This document shows positions 1-8,846 of a stretch of DNA of 64,000 bases, one piece after another. Position 1 is the first letter of the stretch, and the number at the start of each line of letters is the position of its first letter. This DNA comes from Muricoccus nepalensis (GTDB lineage: Bacteria; Pseudomonadota; Alphaproteobacteria; Acetobacterales; Acetobacteraceae), in contig NZ_RCZP01000021.1 of the NCBI RefSeq assembly GCF_006438825.1, forward strand, positions 28,076 through 92,075. The letters run 5' to 3'. The notes below the pieces were generated by a model. It was not told the origin of the DNA and searched no databases. It worked only from the letters and a program-made list of their open reading frames with translations. The translations under genes and the position numbers were made by a program.

Positions 1-665
1 ACTCCTTCGACGCCACCCTGCGCTCGGTCGAGGACAGCCTGCAGCGGCTGGGCCTGGACCGGATCGACATCGCCTTCATCCACGACCTGGCGGAGGACCA
101 TCTCGGGCCCGGTTGGACCGGGGTCTTCGACGAGGCGATGGAGGGCGCGGCGCGCGCGCTGATCCGCCTGCGCGAGGAGGGCACCATCAAGGGCTGGGGC
201 CTCGGCGTGAACCGGACCGAGGCCTGCGAGCGGGCGCTGCGGGCCTCGGACCCGGACGTGTTCCTCCTCGCCGGGCGCTACAGCCTGCTCGACACCTCGG
301 CGCTCGACGGGCTCTTCCCGGCCTGCGCGGCGCGGGGGGTGCACGTCGTGGTGGGCGGTCCCTACAACTCTGGCCTTCTCGCGGGCGGGAAGCACTACGA
401 CTACGCGGACGCGCCGGCGGCCAAGGTGGCGGCGCGGGACCGCATCGCCGTGGTCTGCGGGCGCTTCGGCGTCGACATCCGCGCGGCCGCCCTGCAGTTC
501 TGCGCCGCCCACCCGGTCGTCGCCGCGGTCATCCCCGGCGCGCGCCACGCCGACCGCGTCCGGCAGAACCTGGAGCTCATGCGCCAGCCCATCCCCCCGG
601 CCTTCTGGGCGGCGTTGAAGGCCGAGGGCGTGCTGGCGGAGACAGCGCCGACGCCCCAGGCGTGA
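1..665 (+). CDS. Aldo/keto reductase, 3' part
   Basis: The reading frame is already open at base 3 and ends with TGA at 663-665, so the N-terminus lies outside the window. The visible part carries the second half of an aldo/keto reductase TIM barrel: the strand reading DIAFIHDL, a GWGLGVNR segment, and a C-terminal cofactor region around VIPGARHADRVRQN that matches the NADP-binding part of AKRs. It most resembles the D-threo-aldose 1-dehydrogenase/pyridoxal 4-dehydrogenase group, NAD(P)-dependent enzymes that oxidise sugars or aldehydes in the cytoplasm. The substrate cannot be decided because the catalytic Asp/Tyr region is missing. HflX follows after about 75 bases on the same strand. Confidence 0.85.
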   Translation, partial: SFDATLRSVEDSLQRLGLDRIDIAFIHDLAEDHLGPGWTGVFDEAMEGAARALIRLREEGTIKGWGLGVNRTEACERALRASDPDVFLLAGRYSLLDTSALDGLFPACAARGVHVVVGGPYNSGLLAGGKHYDYADAPAAKVAARDRIAVVCGRFGVDIRAAALQFCAAHPVVAAVIPGARHADRVRQNLELMRQPIPPAFWAALKAEGVLAETAPTPQA

Positions 666-739
666 TCCCGGCCCCCCGCTCGGCCGGCGAGGGCCGTGCC
701 GGGAGGGGCAGGCCGCGCGTTCCGTGCTAGGTCACCGCC

Positions 740-2092
740 ATGGAAACCAAGCCCCCCACCCCGACCGCCGTCCTGGTCGGCCTCCAGATGCCCGAGGTGG
801 ACGACATCGCGCACGAGGCCAGCCTGGACGAGCTGGAGCGCTTGGTGAAGACGCTCGGCTACGCGGTGGTTGGGCGCGTGTCGCAGCGGCGGGATGGCAC
901 CGGGGCGGCGGCGGTGCTGGGCAGCGGCAAGCTGGCGGAGCTGGCGGCCCTGACGGGCGGCACCGGCCGGGTCGGCTCGATGGCGCCGCCGCCCCGGTCC
1001 AAGGCGCGGGAGCGCTTCGGCGACAAGGCGGAGGCGACCGGGCCGGAGGAGGCGGAGACGGACGCCGCCCCGCGGCCCCGCTTCGTCATCGTCGACCACG
1101 AGCTCTCGCCGAGCCAGATCCGCAACCTCGAGCGCGCCACGGGCGCCGAGGTGCTGGACCGGACCGGCGTCATCGTCGAGATCTTCCACCGCCACGCCAA
1201 CACGCGCGAGGCGAAGCTGCAGGTGGAGATGGCGCGGCTGAAATACGTCGCGCCCCGGCTGCGGGAGTCCTCGGGCGGCGGCGGGCGGCAGCAGGGGCCG
1301 GGCGCGGGCGAGAGCACCCTCGACCTCGACCGCCGCAAGATCCGCGACCGGCTCGCGGAGCTGAAGGAGCAGCTCGAGGCGGTGCAGCGCGACAGCGACC
1401 ACCGGCGCTCCGCGCGGCGGGACCAGCTCCGGGTCGCGCTGGTCGGCTATACCAACGCAGGCAAGTCCTCCCTCATGCGGGCGCTGACCGGCAGTCAGGT
1501 GCTGGTGGAGGACAAGCTTTTCGCCACCCTCGACACGACCGTGCGCATCCTGCAGCCGGAGACCCGGCCCCGCGTGCTCGTCTCCGACACCGTCGGCTTC
1601 ATCAAGCAACTGCCGCACGACCTCGTGGCGTCGTTCCGCTCCACCCTGACGGAGGCGCTCGAGGCTTCGCTGCTGCTGTTCGTCGTCGACGCGTCGGACC
1701 CGACCTACGAGGCGCAGCTCGAGGTGAGCCGCAGCGTGCTGCGCGAGATCGGGGCCGACGCGGTGCCCTCCCGCCTCGTGCTGAACAAGATGGACCGCGT
1801 GGACGAGGCCGGGCGCGCCGCGCTGCTCGCGAAGCACCCGGACGCGATCCTTCTCTCGGCGCACGCGCCCGGGGACGTGAGCGCGCTGCGGGACACCATC
1901 ATCGCCTTCTTCGAGGCGGAGATGGTGGAGGACGTGCTGGTGCTGCCCTACGCCAGGCAGGGCCTGATCGGCGAGATCTACGAGAGCGCTCGCGTGCTCT
2001 CGGAGGACTACGACGAGACCGGCCGGGTGCTGAAGGTCCGCGGCCTGCCCGGCGCCATCACGCGCCTGCGCCGGAGCCTCGCCGCGACCTGA
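740..2092 (+). CDS. hflX: GTPase HflX, ribosome-associated
   Basis: 450 residues, the usual length for HflX, a ribosome-binding GTPase that splits or rescues stalled 70S ribosomes under stress. The N-terminal HflX domain (about 1-220) ends in a helical coiled-coil linker. The G domain shows G1 GYTNAGKSS at 236-244, G3 DTVGF at 283-287 and G4 NKMD at 349-352, all intact. Residues 65-120 hold an insert rich in charged residues and Pro/Arg that I do not see as conserved. The ATG at 740 opens a frame aligned with the family start. In many proteobacteria hflX follows hfq; here it follows an aldo/keto reductase and its downstream neighbour is convergent. Confidence 0.97.
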   Translation: METKPPTPTAVLVGLQMPEVDDIAHEASLDELERLVKTLGYAVVGRVSQRRDGTGAAAVLGSGKLAELAALTGGTGRVGSMAPPPRSKARERFGDKAEATGPEEAETDAAPRPRFVIVDHELSPSQIRNLERATGAEVLDRTGVIVEIFHRHANTREAKLQVEMARLKYVAPRLRESSGGGGRQQGPGAGESTLDLDRRKIRDRLAELKEQLEAVQRDSDHRRSARRDQLRVALVGYTNAGKSSLMRALTGSQVLVEDKLFATLDTTVRILQPETRPRVLVSDTVGFIKQLPHDLVASFRSTLTEALEASLLLFVVDASDPTYEAQLEVSRSVLREIGADAVPSRLVLNKMDRVDEAGRAALLAKHPDAILLSAHAPGDVSALRDTIIAFFEAEMVEDVLVLPYARQGLIGEIYESARVLSEDYDETGRVLKVRGLPGAITRLRRSLAAT

Positions 2093-2141
2093 GCGCGCGG
2101 CGCGCCCGCGGCGCCGCCCCGTTCCCCTCTTCCGGAAAGGA

Positions 2142-3461
2142 TCACCCCGTCCCGGCCTCGCCCGTGCGGGGAAGCACCCGGGCGGCCAGCCGCGGCGGCA
2201 GGAGCGCGGCGAGGGTCACGCCCGCGCCGAGGAAGACGAAGGGCATGATCGGCAGCCGGTAGCGGTAGACCACGTAGAAGATCATGTGCACGGCCGTGTA
2301 GCCCGCGAGGGCGAGGAAGACGGCGCCCAGGCCGCGCGGATGGCGCCGGAGCAGCGCGAGGGAGCCGAGGCACAGCCCCGCCGCAGCCAGGAACTGCGCG
2401 AGCCAGGCGAGGCGCACGAGGCGGACCAGCCATCCCTGCTCGTCGATGCCCGTATGGGTCGGCGGTTCCCAGAAGGCGGCGGCCTTGCGCAGCATCAGCA
2501 TCGCCGTCTCGCCGGGATGGTCGCGCATGTGCTCGATCGCGAGGCGCCGCAGCAGCACGTCCACCCCGTGTTCGCCGAGTTGCTCCTGCAGCGCGGACCA
2601 CTGCGGCGCGACCGGGGTCTCGGCGATGCTGATGAAGTAGGGCTTCGCCGCCGGGTTGTTGCCGATGTAGAGGTTGAAGCCGCCGTTGTTGTTCAGCACC
2701 CAGGCGCCGAAGGCGGCGTGGTTGCGCAGCATCAGCGGCGCGATGGTCACGGCGCCCGCCATGGCGGCGACGAGCAGGTAGCGCAGCGTGCGGCCCGGGC
2801 TCCGCTGCGCCCGCCACACGAGGAACAGCGCCGCCGGGACGAGGGTGAGGGCCGCGTTGCCGACCATGGCGATGGCCCCCGCGATGACCCCGAAGGCCAG
2901 CGGGTTGATCCACCGGGCACGGGACGCCGACCGGTCCGCCGCGACCCACAGCAGGCCGATCATCAGCGGCATCATCAGGTTCTCCTTGGCCGCATAGGCG
3001 GTGTAGGCGATCGCCTCCGCGTAGGCGGCGAGAAGGAGAGCGGCGAGCGCCGCGACGAGCGGGGAGCCGAAGAGCCGGCGGGCCAGGAGGAAGAGCAGCA
3101 GGATCGACGCCACGCCGAGGAGGACGTTCGTCGCCTTGACGACCGCGATGCTCGCCCCGGTCAGGCCGAAGACGCCCGCGAGGAAGAGGGGATAGCCGGG
3201 GCTCATGAAGGCCGTGGGCCGGCCCTCCGCGGTCACCAGCCCCAGCCCGGCCTGCAGGTTCGTCGCGAGGGTCCAGTAGTCGAGGTAGTCGCTGACGAGC
3301 GGCGAGGGCATGACGGCGACGCAGGCCGTGCGCAGCAGCGCGCCGAGCAGCAGGATGGCGGCCGGCAGCGCCCAGCCGTGCCGGCCCGGCGCGGCGGGCC
3401 GCGCGGGCGGCACCACGGCGCGGGCGGCGAGCGCCGCCTGGCCTGGCCCGTTATCTAGCAA
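2142..3461 (-). CDS. GT-C (GT39/ArnT-like) membrane glycosyltransferase
   Basis: 439 residues with about ten hydrophobic segments, spread like a GT-C glycosyltransferase that moves sugar from a polyprenyl-phosphate carrier to an acceptor on the periplasmic side. The first periplasmic loop contains SDYLDYW, the place where PMT/ArnT enzymes hold their catalytic Asp, followed by a SPGYPLFLAG segment typical of the family. The start is TTG at 3461, chosen because a GGAGAGG ribosome site sits five bases upstream and no other start precedes the first membrane helix. It overlaps the end of the upstream secreted-protein gene by seven bases, so the two are probably co-translated. Acceptor and donor sugar are unknown. 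Confidence 0.8.
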   Translation of the reverse strand: MLDNGPGQAALAARAVVPPARPAAPGRHGWALPAAILLLGALLRTACVAVMPSPLVSDYLDYWTLATNLQAGLGLVTAEGRPTAFMSPGYPLFLAGVFGLTGASIAVVKATNVLLGVASILLLFLLARRLFGSPLVAALAALLLAAYAEAIAYTAYAAKENLMMPLMIGLLWVAADRSASRARWINPLAFGVIAGAIAMVGNAALTLVPAALFLVWRAQRSPGRTLRYLLVAAMAGAVTIAPLMLRNHAAFGAWVLNNNGGFNLYIGNNPAAKPYFISIAETPVAPQWSALQEQLGEHGVDVLLRRLAIEHMRDHPGETAMLMLRKAAAFWEPPTHTGIDEQGWLVRLVRLAWLAQFLAAAGLCLGSLALLRRHPRGLGAVFLALAGYTAVHMIFYVVYRYRLPIMPFVFLGAGVTLAALLPPRLAARVLPRTGEAGTG

Positions 3462-5563
3462 GACCGCCTCTCCGCCCCGCGGGGGACGACCCGGTAGAGG
3501 GGATCGACCGCGTAATCCCCGATGGTCGTGTAGGGCGCGCCCGAGGAGGAGAGCCAGCGGAAGGCGCGCCGCGCCTCGGCGCTGTCCAGCACGTCGGCGA
3601 TGCAGGCCAGCGAGACGAGGGCGAGCTGCGAGTAGTTCCCCGCGCTGTGCGACCAGCCGTTCTCGTTCGACCAGCCGCGCGCCTTCGTCTGCGCGCCGAT
3701 CTCCGCCCAGCTTCGCAGCGGCGTCCGGCGCGCGTCCGTCGCCGCGAGCACGTAGGCCGCGCCGTCCCGCGGGTTGAAGCCCCGATCGCCGGCGAGGAAG
3801 CGCCCGACGCTGAAGTTGCTCATGAACTCCAGCACCGCGCGGGCATCGGCGTTGCCCTTCCGTGCGGCAGCCGCGGCGGTGGAGACGAGGTAGTCCTGCG
3901 CCCAGGGCTTCACCTCGAAGGGCGGGTCGATGTCGCTCGGCACCCAGCCGAAGGCCTCCCCCTGCGCCTGCCGCCAGGTTGGGATCTGCGAGCGGAGATA
4001 GGCCCAGTTGTTCGCCTCGCAGCGCTGGAAGTAGGGGCGCTGCGGGTCACCGTCCGGCCCGATCCAGGCGGCCTCGTGCAGCTGCCGGATGGCCCAGGCA
4101 GTGCCGCGCGTCTGGTTGAACCGAACCATGTTCGCGTCGGCGCCGCCGCGCGGGTCCGGCCAGGTGCACATGACGTTCCAGGCCGCCTGCGACTGGAGAT
4201 GGTCCAGGAAGGCGCGGCGGCCGGTGAGGATGAAGGGAACGAAGGACAGGTCGGGCTGGTGGGCGCTCTCGGGCGTCCAGCCGGTGGCCTCGGGCACCCT
4301 CTGCATCAGCCCGCCCGGCGGCCGGCCGCCCCGTGGGTCGGTCCACAGCCGCGGCCAGCGCCGGGTGTCGAGCCAGCTTCCCCCCTCCGCGCCCTGGGGG
4401 TCCCAGTGGTGCCACGGGATGACCCCGGCCGCCTCGGCCTGCCCCATGGCATAGACCGCCGCGCGCCGGTCGCCGCTGATCAGCCAAGCCGCCTGGGACT
4501 GCGTCGCCGGGCCGATGTCGTCCCGCCCGCCCACCTCCGGCATGTACTGGTGGACCTTGCGGTTGTTGAACGGGGTGGACCAGGCGGGATTCGCCACGGT
4601 CTGGCCGTAGCGGGCGAGCGTCCCCTCGGAGACGGTGAGCGACGGGTCGTAGCGCGCGACCGCGCCGGTGTCGGCGAGGTAGGACAGGTCGTGCCGCACG
4701 AAGGCAGGCACGGGCGCCGGCGCGCCGCCGGGCCCGAAGGCGCTGATCCGGCCGAAGGCGGTGTAGTGGAAGTGGCGGAGCGGCGCGGTGTTCAGCAGCT
4801 CGCGCCCGTCCAGCAGCAGACGGGCGGTGTAGATGGCGTCGCCGCCCCCCTCCTGCATGGCGATGTCGTTGCGCAGCCAGAGATCCAGCCAGGTCGTCCC
4901 GTCCGCCCGCGCCGAGAGATCGGCCACCAGGCGGAGCGAGGTGCAGCCGGTGGCGGCCGCCGGCACGTTCTGGCGCAGGCGCAGCTCGGTCACGAGGGGG
5001 CCGGACTGCCAGACCGTGGCGCCCGACCGCGGCGTCGCGGCCAGCAGGGCGCGCAGGTCGGCACGCCAGGGCGAGCCCGCCACGGGCTGGATCTCGAGGA
5101 TGAGCGGCCGGTTGCCGAGGACCGCGGCGGGGTCCAGCGGGCGGGCGCCGGCGGGGGGATCCCCGGCGTGGAGCTGGAGCTCGAGCGTCTGCCGGGGCGA
5201 CAGGGCACGCGGCAGCGCCACGCTGACGAGGCCGAAGCGCACGGAGCCGTCCTCGTGCCGCGCGACCACGTCGAGCTGCGTCGGAACCGCCTGCTCGCCG
5301 GCCCGGGCAAGGACGCCGGTCCGCGCGGGGACGTCGCCCGGCCGGAACACCTGGCCGAAGACGACGACGGCCCCAGCGGCTGCGCCGTTCCCCTCCAGCG
5401 TGATCTTCGTGATCATCCCGGCGGCGCAGCGCGGCGCGCCGCCGCGGCCCGCCGGCGCGGCGCCCTGCGCGGTCGCGCCGCCGGTGCTGCCGAGCGACAG
5501 GAGCGCCGCGCCGCCGAGCGCCACGGCGCGGCGGCCATGGGCGCGGTTCCAGGGATTGGTCAT
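3455..5563 (-). CDS. Secreted protein with RIFT-barrel-like N-terminal domain
   Basis: 702 residues. The N-terminus has a GRRAVALGG twin-Arg-like signal with probable cleavage after ATAQ near residue 33, so it is exported. Residues about 50-140 carry the pattern GQVFRPGDVP ... VPTQLDVVARHEDGSVRFG, which resembles the N-terminal RIFT-barrel domain of PcRGLX/YetA-type polysaccharide lyases. The rest is rich in Trp and aromatic residues and could be an alpha/alpha-barrel, as in exo-acting lyases, but I cannot see a catalytic set. Placement between a glycosyltransferase and a small transporter suggests a role on an exopolysaccharide or cell-surface glycan. Function beyond this is unknown. Confidence 0.65.
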   Translation of the reverse strand: MTNPWNRAHGRRAVALGGAALLSLGSTGGATAQGAAPAGRGGAPRCAAGMITKITLEGNGAAAGAVVVFGQVFRPGDVPARTGVLARAGEQAVPTQLDVVARHEDGSVRFGLVSVALPRALSPRQTLELQLHAGDPPAGARPLDPAAVLGNRPLILEIQPVAGSPWRADLRALLAATPRSGATVWQSGPLVTELRLRQNVPAAATGCTSLRLVADLSARADGTTWLDLWLRNDIAMQEGGGDAIYTARLLLDGRELLNTAPLRHFHYTAFGRISAFGPGGAPAPVPAFVRHDLSYLADTGAVARYDPSLTVSEGTLARYGQTVANPAWSTPFNNRKVHQYMPEVGGRDDIGPATQSQAAWLISGDRRAAVYAMGQAEAAGVIPWHHWDPQGAEGGSWLDTRRWPRLWTDPRGGRPPGGLMQRVPEATGWTPESAHQPDLSFVPFILTGRRAFLDHLQSQAAWNVMCTWPDPRGGADANMVRFNQTRGTAWAIRQLHEAAWIGPDGDPQRPYFQRCEANNWAYLRSQIPTWRQAQGEAFGWVPSDIDPPFEVKPWAQDYLVSTAAAAARKGNADARAVLEFMSNFSVGRFLAGDRGFNPRDGAAYVLAATDARRTPLRSWAEIGAQTKARGWSNENGWSHSAGNYSQLALVSLACIADVLDSAEARRAFRWLSSSGAPYTTIGDYAVDPLYRVVPRGAERRSC

Positions 5564-5587
5564 GGCCGCAGGTTCCTTCGCAAGGCT

Positions 5588-5953
5588 TCAGCTCCGCGCC
5601 ACGAGGAGCACGCCGGTGACGATCAGCGCGACGCCCGCCGCGCGCATCAGGCCCACCTCCTCGCCGAACAGGACGTGCCCGGCGACGGCGGTGAGGACGA
5701 AGCCGAGGCTGACGAAGGGGTAGGCGCGCGACAGGTCGGTGCGCGAGAGCGCGCCGAGCCAGAGCAGGGCGCCGAGCCCGTAGAGCGCCAGCCCGGCGAG
5801 GACGGCAGGGCGCATCAGGAAGCCGAGGATGGCCTCGCCGAGGCCGTCCGGCGCCGCCGCCCCGCGCGGGGAGACGCCGGCCTTCAGCAGGACCTGCGCC
5901 ACCGCGGAGGCGAGCACGCTCGCGAGGATGAGGCCCAGGGTGCCGCGGGTCAT
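5588..5953 (-). CDS. Small EamA/SMR-type membrane transporter (ArnE/F-like)
   Basis: 121 residues forming four hydrophobic helices, the size of a single SMR/EmrE-type unit or half of an EamA protein. The stretch LSRTDLSRAYPFVSLGFVL matches the small DMT proteins annotated as 4-amino-4-deoxy-L-arabinose-phosphoundecaprenol flippase subunits (ArnE/ArnF). Known relatives work as dimers in the inner membrane. It lies between a secreted glycan-related gene and a UbiA-type prenyltransferase on the same strand, with only about 25 and 70 bases to its neighbours, which supports a role in flipping a lipid-linked sugar. A drug/metabolite exporter role remains possible. Confidence 0.75.
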   Translation of the reverse strand: MTRGTLGLILASVLASAVAQVLLKAGVSPRGAAAPDGLGEAILGFLMRPAVLAGLALYGLGALLWLGALSRTDLSRAYPFVSLGFVLTAVAGHVLFGEEVGLMRAAGVALIVTGVLLVARS

Positions 5954-6023
5954 GGCCGCCCCGCTCCCGCGCCGCGCGGCGGGTTGCCCCGGGGGAACGA
6001 CCGCCCGCCTTCACTCCGCCGCA

Positions 6024-7505
6024 TCAGGCGGCCCCGCCATAGGACTTCGCTGCGACGAGGATGAGGAAGACGAGCGTGGCGACGACCCAGGACACCCGGT
6101 CGCGGGCGGCGTAGACGATGGGGTCGTCGTGCATGTAGCCGCGCGCGGCGGAGAGCCAGATCCGGCAGAGCCAGAAGACCACGAGCGGCACGACCGCCCA
6201 GAGCAGGCCGGGGGAGGCGTAGCGCTGCGCTGTCGTCTCCGATTGCACGAAGAGCGCCAGCACCAGCGTCGCCGCGAAGGCGGCCGCGACGCCGAAGGTC
6301 TGGAGGATGCCCGCATCCGCCGGCCGGTAGCCGCGGCGGTTCAGCCACGCGTTGCCGTGCTCGGCCGCGGCGCGCAGCTCCTCGGAGCGCTTCACCAGCG
6401 CGAGGCTGAGGAAGAAGAAGGCGGAGAAGCCCATCAGCCAGAGCGAGAGGGGCTGCCCGAGCGCCTCCGCGCCGGCGAGCAGGCGGAGCGTGTAGAGGCC
6501 GGCCAGGGTGAAGACGTCCACCAGCGGGAGCTCCTTCAGCCGGAGCGAGTAGGCGGTGGAGAGGACGGCGTAGAGCAGCAGCGTCGGCAAGGTGCCCGAG
6601 AGGCCCCCGGTCGCCAGCCCCGCGAGGAGGAGCGCGCCCGCCGCCAGGATGCCGAGGCGCGGGGGGACCCTCCCGCTCGCGAAGGGCCGGAGCCGCTTGC
6701 GCGGGTGGCGCCGGTCGGCCGCGAGATCGGTGAGGTCGTTGATGAGGTAGATCGCGGAGGCGGTGGCAGAGAAGGCGAGGAAGGCGAGGAAGGCGAAGAG
6801 CCAGGCCTCGGCCAGGCCCTCCAGGTGGGCGGTGAAGACGGGCACGAAGACGAGCAGGTTCTTCGACCACTGGTGCGGCCGCACGGCCCGCAGCAGCCCG
6901 CGCGCCGTGTCCGAGGAGGGCGGGAACTCGGCCTCCACCGGGCAGAGGCCGCGCGCGGCGGCCGCGACGCGGGGCGGCGCGTTGACGAGGATGGCCGCGC
7001 CCGCCGCCCGCCAGACCAGGAGGTCGGTGGCGTCGTTCCCGGCATAGGCGAAGCCGCCGTGGCCGAATCGGCGCACCAGCGCCGCCGCCTTCGCCGCGCC
7101 CCGGAGGTTCTCGCGCCCGTCGGAGGCGATGACCTCGTCGAAGAGGCCGAGATGGTCCGCGACCCGCCGCGCAACGTCCCGGTCCGCGGCCGTGACGAGG
7201 ACGACGCGACGCCCGTTCACGCGCTGGGCCCGCAGGTAGCGGAGCAGCGGCTCGGAGTAGGGGAGGAGCGATGCCTCGAGCGGCGCCGCCTCCGCCACGA
7301 ACCGCTTCAGGCCCGCGCGCCCGCGCCGGAGAAGCGCGGGCAGGACGCCGAGGGTCGACGGCCGGCCAAGGGTGGCGAGAAGGCCTTCGAGGAGCGTGTC
7401 GGACGGCGTCAGCGTTCCGTCGAGGTCGACGCAGAGCGGGAGCAGCCGGGCGTCGTCCAGGGCGGGCGGCGCCGGGTTCGCCGCGAGGGCGGGCGAGACG
7501 GGCAT
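6024..7505 (-). CDS. HAD phosphatase-UbiA prenyltransferase fusion (DPPR-synthase-like)
   Basis: 493 residues made of two enzymes. Residues about 20-195 are a HAD phosphatase: motif I DLDGT with the Asp pair D27/D29, motif II VTAAD near 104, a Lys near 139, and motif IV GNDATD at 156-161. Residues about 205-493 are a UbiA membrane prenyltransferase with HQWSKN at the start, ND at 256-257, further Asp at 260 and 264, HPRK at 267-270 and RP at 273-274. This second pattern is that of decaprenyl-phosphate 5-phosphoribosyltransferase (Rv3806c-like), which joins PRPP to a polyprenyl phosphate. The fused HAD domain could remove the 5'-phosphate from the product. A homogentisate- or haem-type prenyltransferase is less likely. 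Confidence 0.85.
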   Translation of the reverse strand: MPVSPALAANPAPPALDDARLLPLCVDLDGTLTPSDTLLEGLLATLGRPSTLGVLPALLRRGRAGLKRFVAEAAPLEASLLPYSEPLLRYLRAQRVNGRRVVLVTAADRDVARRVADHLGLFDEVIASDGRENLRGAAKAAALVRRFGHGGFAYAGNDATDLLVWRAAGAAILVNAPPRVAAAARGLCPVEAEFPPSSDTARGLLRAVRPHQWSKNLLVFVPVFTAHLEGLAEAWLFAFLAFLAFSATASAIYLINDLTDLAADRRHPRKRLRPFASGRVPPRLGILAAGALLLAGLATGGLSGTLPTLLLYAVLSTAYSLRLKELPLVDVFTLAGLYTLRLLAGAEALGQPLSLWLMGFSAFFFLSLALVKRSEELRAAAEHGNAWLNRRGYRPADAGILQTFGVAAAFAATLVLALFVQSETTAQRYASPGLLWAVVPLVVFWLCRIWLSAARGYMHDDPIVYAARDRVSWVVATLVFLILVAAKSYGGAA

Positions 7506-7754
7506 CAGCCGCGCCCCGGGCCGGTGCAGCCCGCCCGCCGATGGCGCCGGGGCGCCGTCCCGGGCGACGAAGCCGTCTCAGTCGCTCCAGCCATGCCACT
7601 CCATCCCACGAGGCGAACTTTGTCTCTTTACCGCAACGGGATTTAAGTTGGCCTAACATGATGCGGCGCTCACGCCCCGCGTTCGGCTGTGCGGCACGCG
7701 CCCTGGTGGCTCTGGTGGCTCTGGGGGTGGAGGGTGGGGGCGAGGCCCCGGCGG

Positions 7755-8768
7755 TCAGCCCGCGCCGAAGCGCAGCCGGGTGGTGGAGCGGAACACCTCG
7801 CCCGGGCGCAGCACGGTGCCCGGGAAGTCCGGCCGGTTCGGGCTGTCGGGGAAGTGCTGCGTCTCCAACGCCACCCCGTCGCCGCTGCGGTAGGCCCGCC
7901 CGGAGGGGCCCACCAGCGTGCCGTCCAGCAGGTTGCCGCTGTAGAATTGCAGGCCCGGCTGGTCCGTCAGCACCTCGAGCACCCGCCCGCTGCCGGGGTC
8001 GCGCAGGCGCGCGGCGGGCTCGGCGCCGCCGTTGAGGACCCAGTTGTGGTCGTAGCCGCGGCCGATTCGAAGCTGCGGGTCGTCGTCCCGGATCCGGGCG
8101 CCGATCGGCCGCGGCGCGCGGAAGTCGAAGGGCGTTCCCTCGACCGCCCGCTGCTCCCCGGTGGGGATGAGGGTGGCGTCGACCGGGGTGAAGCGGTCCG
8201 CCGCGATCTCGAGCTCGTGGTCGAGGACCGTGCCCGATCCCTCGCCGGCGAGGTTCCAGTAGCTGTGGTTGGTCAGGTTCAGCACCGTCGGCGCGTCGGT
8301 TTCCGCGGCGTAGTCGATTCGCAGCGTGCCGCTCCCCTCCACGGCGTAGGTGACGCGGACCCGGAGCGCGCCGGGATACCCCTCCTCGCCGTCGGGGCTG
8401 TGGAGGGAGAGGTCCAGGCGCCCCGAATCGGCGGCCTCGACGCGCCAGAGGCGCTTGTCGAAGCCGCGCGCCCCGCCGTGGAGGCTGTTCGGCCCGTCGT
8501 TGGTAGCCAGCCGGTGCTCGCGCCCGTCGAGGGTGAAGCGGCCGCCGGCGATGCGGTTCGCGTAGCGGCCGATCAGCGCCCCGAAATAGGGGCCCTGGGC
8601 CGCGTAGTCGGCGGGGCGGCGCAGCCCGAGGGCGACGTTCGCGAGGCGGCCGGCCCGGTCCGGGACCTCCAGCCGCTCGATCACCCCGCCGAGGGTTAGG
8701 ATCGTGGCGCGAAGGGCGGGGCCCTCGAGGGCGAGGCGCTGCGCCCCGCTGGGGTCGTCGACGGGCAT
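7755..8768 (-). CDS. galM: Aldose 1-epimerase (galactose mutarotase)
   Basis: 337 residues, full length for GalM, which interconverts alpha and beta anomers of hexoses in the cytoplasm or periplasm. The catalytic pair is visible: H97 in NSLHGGARGFDK and H168 in LTNHSYWNLAGEG, plus the base Glu near 302 in VALETQHFPDSPN. No signal peptide is seen, so it is probably cytoplasmic. The ATG at 8768 is preceded by GGAGGCC as a ribosome site. Its strand neighbours are a PcaC-like gene upstream and, after a 249-base gap, the HAD-UbiA fusion downstream, so it need not share an operon with either. Confidence 0.93.
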   Translation of the reverse strand: MPVDDPSGAQRLALEGPALRATILTLGGVIERLEVPDRAGRLANVALGLRRPADYAAQGPYFGALIGRYANRIAGGRFTLDGREHRLATNDGPNSLHGGARGFDKRLWRVEAADSGRLDLSLHSPDGEEGYPGALRVRVTYAVEGSGTLRIDYAAETDAPTVLNLTNHSYWNLAGEGSGTVLDHELEIAADRFTPVDATLIPTGEQRAVEGTPFDFRAPRPIGARIRDDDPQLRIGRGYDHNWVLNGGAEPAARLRDPGSGRVLEVLTDQPGLQFYSGNLLDGTLVGPSGRAYRSGDGVALETQHFPDSPNRPDFPGTVLRPGEVFRSTTRLRFGAG

Positions 8769-8846
8769 GCGGGCCTCCTGGCTTCGGGCATAGAAGCCTG
8801 GGGCCGGGCGCGCGTTGCACGGCGGAGGGGGCGGGAAGCCCCGCCG

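Noticed and set aside
3647..6064. An 805-codon plus-strand frame
   Set aside because: It runs opposite the secreted RIFT-like and SMR genes, which have signal peptide and membrane patterns; the frame itself shows no fold.
7608..7665. AT-rich patch upstream of the HAD-UbiA gene as a promoter
   Set aside because: It stands out in base composition, but I could not place -35 and -10 boxes at a proper distance on the minus strand.
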